Below, piece by piece: positions 39,327 through 50,372 of a DNA stretch of 64,000 bases; within the stretch, counting starts at the first letter, position 1; each line of letters begins with the position of its first letter. The stretch lies in contig JANCRA010000012.1 of NCBI GenBank assembly GCA_024362935.1, forward strand, positions 2,108,001-2,172,000. The letters run 5' to 3'. The notes below the pieces were generated by a model. The model was given only the letters and a program-made list of their open reading frames with translations, had not been told where the DNA came from and made no database searches. This stretch comes from Setophaga petechia (lineage: Eukaryota > Chordata > Aves > Passeriformes > Parulidae). Made by a program: the position numbers and the translations under genes.

Positions 39327-41890
39327 TGCAATTCTCCCTTCCCTAACATCCATACAGGAAGGAATGACAGAAGAAATTGTTCCCATGAGCACAGGGATTA
39401 AAGCAATGAGAACCTAGCTTACAGCATCTTCAAAGTATACTAATTCTACCTACTTATCTAGTGCCCAATTGTTTCCTTTTTCACCTCCTGAGGGGTTTTT
39501 CCCTTGCATTTAAGTATGTCCAGGATAGATTTTGATGCCACAATATGTGCTCAAATACAGTACTTCATGCCTGGATAGTTAATGCCTGGCAGCATATTAA
39601 AGTACCACTTCAAATGTCCCTGAATAGAAATTATGTCAATAAAAAGAAATAATATTACAAATTTCTTGTCAAGTCACATTGATATTTTGTTTGGAGGTTT
39701 CCCATGTTATGCCCCTATCTGGCAAAGTACTTGAGGGAATTCAGGGTGGAAACAGCATTCTGGCCTCTTACTAGTAACTGGAGAGTGGGTAGCAGTTTAT
39801 TTAGAGAACCTACTTGATCAGAAAGTCTTTCATGTCTGATCTCTCTCCTCTTTCAGCAGTCAGTGTTGAATGTTTTGTAAAATGAAAATGTTTATGTGAC
39901 CTTTTTCATTCAGTTCTTATTCTGAGATGCAGTTCTCTTATTTTAAAGCAAATCTAGAACTTATTATTAACACCTGCTATTATCTCCTTCACAGTATACT
40001 CTACATCACCTAAAAGTTTCCAATTTAAACCCATAAATCGAGGTTGAAATGGTGAATTCTATTTTGTTTTGTTTTCTGCTTAGCTTCTGAATTCCCACAT
40101 GCAGAAATCATCTTTTTGCACAACAGTTACCACACTACTGGTCGTCTACAGCATTCAGTAAAAAAAAATTCCAGATATGGCTGATAGTATTCAGCAGTGG
40201 AATTATCTTGTATCTGCTGTACTTTTCGTATCTTAGATAATAACACTGGTTTTAAAAAGCCTTCCTGAATTTCTGCAGCACTGTTTTAGCTATTAAATAA
40301 TGCTATGTTTTTTGTTCTACAAAGGATATCTTCACTTCCTGAAAAGAGACACAAAGACTACTTCAAATCACCTCCTGACCTTCTCTTCAGTGAGCTCCTT
40401 ATGTTTCCCATCATAAGATATACTTTCCAGCTCATAAAGATTTTCTTTCTCTGAATCATCTCTTTTAACTGCAGGAGCCAAAAGTGAATACACTATTTCA
40501 ATATTAGTCTCACTAGCACATATAGAGGAAATATCTCTTTGCTATTCTAATTTACATATCTAATGATGCCATTAACCCAGTTAGCCAAAGCTCCTTACTG
40601 GATATTTTTCTTCTTGCACTACACTGGATTTAAATGACTCAAAATTAGGTGGCTCAGGTGCATACATCTTTTCTGTTTGATCAATATTTGTGATTGGTAT
40701 AACTTGTTCTGAACATGCCATAATTTACTTTTTTTTACCATTTCATTATCCCTTGCACTACCTATAAACATGAACAGCCCCACACCCAACGAGTCCTTTC
40801 CAGACTTCAGAGGCCACCTGAACAGATTAGTCTTGCACCTTGACTAAGTAAGATGGTGAAAGTCAGACCACAGGATTCTCCTTTCTTCATCCTACCTCCT
40901 TGTGCAGTCTATTTCATGTGACAGGACACCCATAGGGCAGTACCACAGTTCTGGGGCACTGGCTGCACTCCTGTTTCTGCAGAGCCAGATGAGAAAGGAG
41001 TGAGGGTTTGTCTGCAAGAGACTCACTATGAGGTGCAAAAGGCAACATCAAGTGTAAAAACAACTAGAACACTAAACTATCTCTCCAGACCCTTACTCAA
41101 TTTTGTACCATTTATTAATAAGACAGATCCTCTTGGTACTTTTTCTGACTTGAAAAATACTTTAAATTCATAATATTGGAATGGAAATTCCAAGTTCAAG
41201 CCCTGATTAGTATTTTTGAGGAATCTTCTTGCAATATCCACACACTCAAAATATCTGCAAATGCCTGTGCTATGTGTATGTGCTTATGTGCACAAACACA
41301 CAGAATGGCAACATTGCTGTGGAATTTGACAATTAAGCTTAAGAAATCACACTAGGAGGTCTGAGGTTACCTACTATAAACTTTTATCTATCAGATTATC
41401 AACCACCTTTTATGTATCAGATTATTAACCTGATCAAAACAATGTCAGCACTGCAGGAAACATGTTTGATCATTTCATCAAGGGAAAACAGTTCGATTAG
41501 ATTTGGGAAGAGAGGTTGCCTGACAAGTTCTCCCAATTCTGGACTCCTATTTTAAATCTTAAATACAAATCTAGTCATTTTGAGAAACTTAAAGTGTTGC
41601 TTAAATGCTGTATAAGCCAAGAGCTTGAACTAAAAGCTAGTATATATCCACATGTAGGAAGAAATGGATTTTCATAGGTTCTCCAAACATGCCTTCCATC
41701 CACTTTTACAACCACAAAAAAAGTGGAAAGACATAGAAATGAAGAATTTATTAGGAAAATACACTTTTGTTTTGTTTTATTCAAAGAACATAAAAAGGTT
41801 AAAACTTCCAAAAAAACTGTTTCTCAACACCTTCCCAGCCTTGCTCATCACAGTGATTCTGACTGGCGACATATAGCATTTTACAGTTTT

Positions 41891-41926
41891 TCCTGAAGCT
41901 GAGAAGCTTCCTGAAGCTGAGAAGAT
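41891..41926. repeat. Two-copy tandem duplication, 18-bp unit
   Basis: TCCTGAAGCTGAGAAGCT at 41891-41908 is followed at once by the same unit ending GAT at 41909-41926. The copies differ by one base. Confidence 0.85.
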
Positions 41927-42028
41927 GCCAGTGGGAGTTGATGATGCTGAGTGATCTTACCAGCACCTTAAATAATTGTTGCTGCATTGCAGATCTTAAG
42001 TCTGGTGTAGTTACATAAAATTGTATGA

Positions 42029-42070
42029 ACAGATTGTGAATAAATTTTAAGTAATACAACAGATTGTGAA
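42029..42070. repeat. Direct repeat ACAGATTGTGAA, period 30 bp
   Basis: The 12-base unit occurs at 42029-42040 and 42059-42070 with AT-rich sequence between, just upstream of LTR 3. Confidence 0.7.
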
Positions 42071-42108
42071 AAATTATAAATAAAATCATATGCATCTTTT
42101 GATATTGC

Positions 42109-42576
42109 TGTGCTGGGTTTGGCTGGGATAGAGTTAATGAGCTTCACAGTAGCTAGTATGGAGCTCTGTTTTGGTTTTGTGATTAAAACATTGATAATGC
42201 AGAGATGCTTTTCTAATTGCTGAACAGAGCTTACAGAGTCAAGGCCTTTTCTGGCCTCACCCCAACTCAGCTCAGATAAAGTTGGGAGAAGAAGGAAGTG
42301 AGGGGGACATTTGGATTTATGTGTTTCCAAGTAACCATTGCACATGATGGGGCCCTGCTTTCCTAGAGATGGCTGAACAGCTGCCTGCCCATGGGAAGTG
42401 ATGAACAAATTCTTTCTTTTGTATAGCTTGTAGGTGCTTTACTTATTAAACTGTCTTTATCTCAACCCACGTGTTTTCTCATTCTTACCCTCCTGATTCT
42501 GTTCCACATCCCACTGGGGGAAAAGGAGTGAGCAGCTCATTGGTGCATAGCTCTTGGCTGGGATTAAACCACAACA
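42109..42576 (+). mobile_element. Solo LTR 3, avian ERVL-like, internally deleted, perfect 5-bp target duplication
   Basis: A 468-bp LTR opening TGTGCTGGGTTTGGC and closing AAACCACAACA. The five bases on each side are identical (ATTGC at 42104-42108 and 42577-42581), so both boundaries are firm. Compared with copies 1 and 4 it lacks about 120 bp in U3. Sequence jumps from the CTCACCCCAAC block (about 42263) straight to GCTCAGATAAAGTTGGGAGAAG, missing the segment that holds GACAGCTGACCCCAA in the others. The retained box reads AGATAAAG where a TATA-like element is expected, and ATTAAA within CTTATTAAACTGTC is the likely polyadenylation signal of the LTR. No gag, pol or env sequence adjoins it. 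It is a solo remnant and the minus-strand open frames across it are incidental. Confidence 0.93.
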
Positions 42577-45500
42577 ATTGCACAGTCTGATTATATAAAC
42601 AGCTCATGTTGCACATTACAAAACACATAAACATAAAAACAACTGCTTTTCCAGTTGCTGTCATGCACATGAAAACTTTTAAAATAGAGTAACATTCCAT
42701 TTTGTTGCAATACTCTTTGCATTTTTACAGTTCAGTTGGGCACCTTGTCACAACTGATCATATATCTTGATGCCTTTTTTATGTTTTTTAAATCAATGTG
42801 AATATTTCTTCCTTGCATTAATAGCATTTCATGTAGCAAAATTGGCAAAGACATTTCTATTCATTCATTTCATCAGCTTATTCCTCTTCCCCAGTCCTCA
42901 TCCATGGAAAGAGTCGTTGGCTGAAGAAATATTTTTCTGTTAAAGATATTTAGCAGATATGACTCCTTTTATACAAAGCACACATTTCAGAGCTATTTAG
43001 TCTAAATAACTTACATTATAATCATTTGCCTCAAAATTTTCAAGAAAACAAGTTTATACCCTGCTAATATTCATTTATTACCTTTCCTTCAGGCATCAAA
43101 AAAAAAATATCAGGATCAATCTTAATGCCCTCTAAAGGAAACAGGACCAAACATTCAAGGGTACACTCACATAGAGAATTCAAGTGGACATAAGTTACAT
43201 ACAGAGAGAGAAAGAGAACAATTTTTTCTCGGTAATTCATTTATTTCTCAGAACGTTTTTTTTTGTTGATGCTATCCTGCTTTTTTGAAGGGTTTTCCAT
43301 AAAAACCTATATTCTTAACTTGACAATATTACATGGTAGATGGATTGAGAGGAAAAGGAAAAAGGTGTCATATTGTCTCTGTGCACACACAATCCTTTAA
43401 TTCCTTTCTCTATCACCAAGCTCCTGGTAACACTGTCACCATCTCTCCCCTTCTAACACATTGGACTATTCCAGATACAGCAGTATGGCCACTTCCAGTC
43501 ACTCAGAAATGCTTGTCAAAGAAGCAGTGAGCAATATTCCAGAATTTTCACAGGTGAAAACCAAGGAAACTGTAGATGAGGTGTCTAGCCTCATCCCTCA
43601 CCTTTGAGCAAGATCCAGGTTAGCCTACATCATCCTAATTTGAAATACAGAGATTTTAGGCATTTAATAGCTCAAGTACAAATACCACGAGAACAACCAA
43701 GAAAACCAGTTTGCTTGGATTCTTACAAATCCTATAAGTACACAGAGAGATCAAAACTCCTTCCATTTCTAAAGTTACATCCCTCTTGAGCAAGTGTATG
43801 CTCAGCAGTGGGACATCCCCTACTTCAGACCTACTTGAGGCTCCCATGGTCACCTCAAAGCAGTGGTAAATCCACCTTTGACATCTGCTTTGGCTCTAAG
43901 CAGAATACCTAAAATACCTAAACATTATTAAGTTCCTTTCTTTCATCCACTGAATTCTGCCCTTTTTCTGATAATAGAGAATCACTGCACAGAATAAAAA
44001 ATGGTAATGCAACAAATAAAAATACTTCATATCAATTCAATTTCTGTTAATTTAGCAGTAATGTTTATGACTTTAACAAAATTATAGTATAAAGAAGCAA
44101 AAAATGGTAGAAAATAAAAAATTCCATTTTGATAAAAATAAAGATTTTGTTGATAACTTTTTTTCAGTATCTACAAAGCTACTTTTGGGGAACGCAGAAA
44201 CTACACCAACAGCCACCATAACCACCAAAAAACATCCAGATTTTTCAATTGCATTAGTCAAAATCAAATTTCAGTCTTTAATTTTCCTTCCCAAGGTAAC
44301 AGTGTTGGGCTCCTAAAGACTTTAGTAGCTATCCACATCACTTTCCTGATTTTTTGGTGCCTTTCTAGTTCCAAAGTGCCCAGAACTGTAACATTTTTTT
44401 TCTAATTGCAGTGTTAGCAGCTCTCAGAAAGGGGCACTGTCACCTCCTGTTTTAGCCGAGATACTTCTAAATCTAAAAATCTTTTTGCTGCCATATTTCA
44501 CAACAAACTTATATCTAATTGTCTATTATGGCCCATAGTTCTGCCTTTCAACATTATTGATTTCCGTCAATCTTCTTCCTGTTGTTTGGGATTATTTTTT
44601 CCCCAGATATAATCAATCCTATTTCCTGCCCATTCTTTAAATCTTCTCTTGGATCCTGCCAGTACAGTTCTGTGAAACACTTTTTCAGTGGTTTTACATG
44701 AAAAAGTCCAGTGTATGTGTATGTATAATTACCATTTTCTCATTCTTTCCCAGTAAAATAAAGATGATTGCCTTAGTGAGGAACAGAAAATCATGATCCA
44801 AAGGCATAGAGAAGGATTAGAAAGGCACTTGCTGCCAATTTCACCTTTTTGAATTGCAAAAAACCAGTGGGATTGCTCCAGCAGGTTACACACCCAGCCG
44901 AGCTCAGCCCACTCCAAGTTTGCACTGTGACATTGTCCCTCTCACCAGCTCCTGTCAGGCACAGCACCAAGCAAGAAGCTGAGAAAGCCACACCAGAAAC
45001 ACCCAAGTTGCTGAAGTAACAGCAGGGAATATTAGGGGACCAACTGCTGAGGCCAGACAGTCCCTTCATCTCTGGAACCCTCCTACTTAGAAATTCAGAA
45101 GTTATACAGAATCCTATTTAACATCATGAAATACAGGACACATTAGTTTTTGCATGCTCATTTTCATACAGACCAGCTGTAGTTGCAATGTAAAATCAGT
45201 CAAATTTTTACTGCTGTAAAACAAATTCTATTTTTTATTTATTAATTTACCTTTGGATTGTGAAAACCTTGTACTTTTGGAGACATGCATTCTTAAACAA
45301 TAAGAAAAAAAGATCCAAAATCAACCTACTCTAAGAAACCAGGTTGGAGGGTTTTAAGTTCTTTCTTGTTGTGGTGATATTATCAAATGTATTACCTGGA
45401 CAAATCTCTATGGCAAAGCAATTTTGATTTTAAGCTTTACTTTTCTAACTTTTCTGCAACTTGAACAAACAAGATTATTCTTTCTCCTCTATTTATTTGT

Positions 45501-48500
45501 GATATCCTTTCTGAACTTAATGAAAAAAATTATTTTTCAGTATTCAATATTTAAAATTTTCTATAGAAAACCATATATCAATTTTATCTTATAATGCAGC
45601 ATAAAAATCAATCTGAACTAAAGTTTCCTTACAGATTTCCACTGCAAGACCCTTGTTGTGATTCAGGCCCTCCTGAGGCTTCACTAGTGAGCACAGAAAA
45701 TGGCAGTATTTTTGCTGGGCAGGTTCAAAACAAGACAATAACAGTCTGTACCTTCTGAAAAAAGGACATTGAATATTTTTCATTTTCTCAGCTCCAGCAA
45801 GACATGCAAATTTTGCAGTTCATTTTTAAAAGCCCCCTCTAAAAAGAAATGCTTCAGTCAAGTTTTATTATATTGTTTACTTCTCCCTCTTCCCTGTGGA
45901 CAACCTTCTCAACAAATACTTTTGCTACACCCCCTGCTATACCCCATCTGTTGATTATCAATGTAAATCTCACTAGAAAGGACATCTAACTATATTTAAC
46001 GAAAATGAAAGAACTGAAATGCAGTGACAGTGATTATATTTCTCAATATTCATTATCATCATTTTTCCAGCCACAATAATTCACATCCTGTTTCCATTAT
46101 GCTATGAAGTCTTTGGACAGGGACCTTCTCTGTTCATCAATACAGTAAACAATATGTGAGGAATCTAACTTTTATTGAAGTCTTTGGGAGTTATTAGAAA
46201 TAAAAAAGAACTAAAACTAGCTCATAGAATTAAGGTAGAAAAAAAACCAAGACTACATTCTTATGAAGCAACCTAAGAGAACCAGCAGTTTGATTATGCA
46301 TAAAGGTCATTAAAACATATCATGAAGATCTTTCTTGAATTTGCATGACTTGCAAGAGGCTCAGAACAGACTGAGGGAAGAAAACTGGCAAGTTATGATG
46401 CACTTTGCTTCACAGATGACATTAATTATATCTTCCATCACGTCTTTGTACACAGTACGTTTCATACCTGGGCTAAATATCTTAATTCGAAATGTGAGAT
46501 CCCTGAGCACATCTGCAAATGGAAGCCATAAACACTTCAACCAAGTGTATATCCTAAACACCCTCCAACATAACTCAGAACAGCAATAAAGTTTGTTAGC
46601 CCTTGTTTCAAAGGGCATTTTATGCATTTTTTAGATTCTTTTTAACTTCAGAGTCTTTGATCCCCATTTTTTTTTTGGTGCTATCTATCTACAGATTTTC
46701 ACACAGATGTTATCAATGCTCCCCAGTAGAGAAGAAGAAGGAGAAAGAGTGCTTCTCACTTCAAGAGAACTGTGCCAGGCAAAAATTAGACTGCAAACCA
46801 AGCCATCATGACACTAAAAACAAAGGAGTTAGAGTAGTGTGAAAACAAGTTTCATTAAAAAGTTCAAGCTTGGACAGTACAGATCATTTGGTTATCTATA
46901 TGTTATCTATATCTATCAGTTGGAACTGCAACATAGACAAATTACAATCAGATATGTTGGTAAAAATATTTTCTGCTGCTCTGCAACAGATACTCACATA
47001 CATGCTCTAGAGACAAGTAACATAACATTAGGAGAGAAGCACATATCCAGGCTGATGCTGTAGTATTATAAGTGATGCATTAAATTTATGTCCCTTCATA
47101 ATTTGTTAATGTGCATTTACCTAAAGTGACATCTCATAAATGATGAAATTACAAAAATGGAGACTCTTACTGAAAAGCTCGCAATTCTCCCGGGAGGAGT
47201 TTCATCATTCAAATCTTGAAAAGCACAATTAAGAAATTGGGACAGATATGAAGAGAGCTGGGAAATTTGAAGAAGTAACCTAAGGAAAGGTTGTCAGATG
47301 TTTTCAGTTTCCAAGTACAACCCAAGAGTAATGTCCATCATTCTAAGAAAAGGGCTTCTGAGTCACATCAACATCCTGTAGCTTTAAACAGTAGATTATT
47401 GATAAAATGCAGACACTGTCCCACATGAGGAAAGCAAGTCTTTTATAACTATTCTTCCAAAAAATAAACTCTAAAGGAATAAACAAAACTAATGACTGAC
47501 ACATAAAGGAACTCTTTATGAGTTTAAAGAATTTAGAGAATTTCAGATCTCTGAGGATTTTCAGATATGTTAAGTTCTACCACTATTAATGGCTTCATTT
47601 GAAAATTCAGGTTCTCAGAACTGAAAATCAGTCCTGCAAATCACATTCAAAGATCCCAAACTGCTCTAAAAATGTTATGATTACACTGAAAAAACCAGTA
47701 TGAAGGTACATTCTCCCTCGTTACAAGAAGTTCAGTCTCTTCCTACACTAGAAGATTGGAAAGTTATGCAACATGGCTGACAGTTATCCTGCTAGGAAAC
47801 TGGGACTGATAGGCTCTGCTGCTGGCTAAACAGGACAACTCCTCCTACACAGCAAACTCACAAATAGCTCAGTGACAACTTACCACAGTTTACAGCACCA
47901 CCATGCATATCCTTATTCTTTCTCCAAGATGCTTCACTGATCTGTCTTGATGACTTTTGACACTTGATAAGAACTACACACACCACTTCCTATCACCTTT
48001 ACTAGCCTCCCAGCACGATCCTAGTTCCCAAATCTGAACACAAGCAGTGTATGATAGCCCATAATGTGATAAAAAAGGTGAAATATCAGGTTTTATCCTC
48101 AGCTTAAATCCACAAAGATAAAAACCATTGGCATCATTTGGATGCAAGCCCACCTGTCTGAAATGACAGAGGCATAGATATCCTCCCAATTGATTTTGTC
48201 TGCCCCAATAAGATGGCTGTGCTGTTACTTTTAAAACCTCGTAACAGTGACTCCTTAGCAAGGTCTGTTTCTTCATGATTCACACTTTACATATACTTTA
48301 AAACTCCAACTTTGTGCCTACCTTCTGCTCCTTCTAGAGTCCATTAGAGGCCATACTGTGTTTTCCACTCAGTGGTGACAGGTCTGTCACCCTGAGAATA
48401 TGTTGCTCAAGGTGACAGATTGCTTCGTTTACCTCGAATAAACAGGAGACAATTTCTGCATCTGATGAGATCAGCAGAAGAGAAGTCTTTAGTTTCATCA

Positions 48501-48587
48501 AACCATCAAAAACAACATGAGGGGCTCTGACAGACATCCTCTAGCAAATCTTGCTGGCAAATTATAATATTTTCAAATCCACTACAC
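42577..48587. other. Unique AT-rich sequence, nothing recognised
   Basis: About 6 kb without a recognisable gene, RNA or transposon. Short open frames near 46.3-46.6 kb (both strands) and 47.97-48.28 kb (minus) have no domain and no convincing splice context. Confidence 0.6.
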
Positions 48588-48953
48588 CAGTAGTCTCCAA
48601 GATTTTTTGATCACACACCTTTGTCAGTAAAAAATTTTCAAGTGCACACCCCAATATATATTTATTTATAGACCACACAGATGTACTACTGTACATGTAC
48701 ATTTGTGCTGTGTATATATATACACATATATATAACATCTACTATTATTAGTAATATTGTATTATTATTATAAAAATACCCAGAAACAACAATTTTAAAA
48801 GGATAAGTTCAAAATAAAATATAACACCACTGTTACATTTGGTATTTATTTATTTTTTATTTTATTAGTACTAAAAAAAAAAGTCTTTCTTCTCCCCAAC
48901 AGGTTGGTTTGCTCACCCTGTGTGGTGTGCAAACTCCACTTTGGAGACCACTG
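48588..48953. mobile_element. Non-autonomous hAT-like DNA transposon (MITE), 366 bp
   Basis: The left end reads CAGTAGTCTCCAA and the right end, on the opposite strand, CAGTGGTCTCCAA. These are 13-base terminal inverted repeats with one mismatch, starting with the CA typical of hAT elements. The eight bases outside are CACTACAC on the left and CATTAGAC on the right, identical at six of eight, which fits the 8-bp target duplication made by hAT transposases after decay. Subterminal CACACACC/CACACCAC blocks also roughly mirror each other. The interior is AT-rich, contains TATATATA/ACATATATATA and an A-run, and has no transposase frame. It would have been moved by an autonomous relative elsewhere. 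The superfamily call comes from TIR and duplication length; the exact family is not known to me. Confidence 0.82.
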
Positions 48954-49786
48954 CATTAGACCACCCCTCCAGATAACGTGTTTGTACTATGGTTACACCA
49001 GTGCAGAGATAAAATAGAAATACAACGTATATTTATCAGAAACTTATTGATATGGTATAATTGCACCGTAGATGTTACTGAGACCCAGAAACACAACCCT
49101 TATTATGGGTACTCTGCTGTACAGCAGTAGGGTTGGGCAGACAGCTGTAGAAAGCAGGAGAGTGCATCCTAAGCAAATCAAAATCAGAATCAGTACTGAA
49201 CATCTGTTAGTGCCAAGAGGCACTCATGTGATTGTTCCATGTAGACCTCATTGCCCTTATTTTCATTGTGCTGTGAAGCAGCATGAGTGGAATGAGACCG
49301 TATAGGGAGCAAAAACAAACTGTCAAAATGTTCCACTAGCCTTAGGCCTGAATATTTTGTCTCTTCTCCAAAAAATATATATAAATCAGGTAATCACAAA
49401 TGACAGCAGAATCACTGAAATTTCAGCCTCTAAAAGTTAGATAATAGAATACAAAATAGCCATTCAGGCTCTGTTTATCATCATTGGGCAGAAACAAGCC
49501 CCTGCCAGAGTAATGCTAATTTCACCCCCTTTCAAATACTTCAGCTAAGTCAAATAAATTTGTATCTGAGGCTGCCTTCATTTTTCTAAGCTGAATGTGA
49601 GGCTGTCATGATAACAAACACCATCACAAATACACAGTGTTTGAAACCTTAAATTAGGACAGGTGAATGCCACCCTGCCTGCCTACCTGTTCTACTGCAC
49701 ATGCCACACAGATTTACACTTGAAAATGCTTGAGATAAATTTTCCCTCACTATATATATATGTAATCAGCTTCATTTCTTACCCTA
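48954..49786. other. Unique sequence between the MITE and LTR 4
   Basis: Nothing is recognised apart from a short TATATATATA run just upstream of LTR 4 and a 77-codon open frame at 49072-49305 with no domain. Confidence 0.6.
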
Positions 49787-50372
49787 TGTGCTGGTTCTGA
49801 CTAGGATACAGGATTTTTTCCATAGTATGAGCCTAAGTTTAGGATTTGCGCTGAGAACAGTATTGATAACACAGGGATGCTTTTGTTAGTCCCGAGCAGT
49901 GCTCACACACAGTGAAAACCTTTTCTGCTTCTCACCCCAGCCCACCAGTGAACAGCCTGCGGGTGCATAAGGGCATGGGAGGAAACACAGGCAGGAAGCT
50001 GACCCCAATTTACCCAAAAGATATTCCCTACCATATGGAGTTATTCCTAGCCTTTAGAGCTGGGTGAAGAAGAAAACGAAGGATGTTTGGACTGATGACA
50101 TTTACCTTCCCAAGTCACTGTTACACATGATGGTGCCCTGCTTTCCAGGGTATGGCTGAACACCTGCCCACTCATAAGAAGTGGTGAATTCATTCATTGT
50201 TTTGCACTGCTTGTGTGCACAGCTTTTGCTTTGCATATTAAACTGTCTTTATTTCAACTTATGAGTCTTTTCACTTTTATTCTTCCAGTTCTCTCCCCCA
50301 TCCTACTGCAGAGTGGAGAAGTGAGCAAGGAGCTGAGTAGGGATTAACAGCAGGTGGGGTTAAACTAAAACA
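49787..50372 (+). mobile_element. Solo LTR 4, avian ERVL-like endogenous retrovirus
   Basis: About 586 bp, opening TGTGCTGGTTCTGAC and closing TTAAACTAAAACA. Flanks CCCTA (left) and CTCTA (right) match at four of five bases, consistent with an old 5-bp target duplication. It is full-length relative to copy 1, with GAAGCTGACCCCAATTTACC, TACCATATGGAGTTATTC, GGCTGAACACCTGCCCACTC and CATATTAAACTGTCTTTATT in order. The last contains ATTAAA, the probable polyadenylation signal. The terminal block has drifted from AACCACAACA. No internal retroviral genes are next to it, so it is a solo LTR in the same orientation as the other three. Confidence 0.87.

Larger units (their letters stand above)
32864..42108. 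other. Unique AT-rich sequence, nothing firmly recognised
   Basis: About 9 kb without a recognised gene or transposon. It includes a minus-strand open stretch with a hydrophobic segment at 33350-33663, a plus-strand open frame with one hydrophobic segment near 37140-37240, and short duplications at 39291-39326, 41891-41926 and 42029-42070. None gives enough evidence to call a gene. Confidence 0.55.

Noticed and set aside
41968..42408. 146-codon minus-strand open frame
   Set aside because: It lies mostly across solo LTR 3 in antisense and matches no retroviral or host protein that I recognise.
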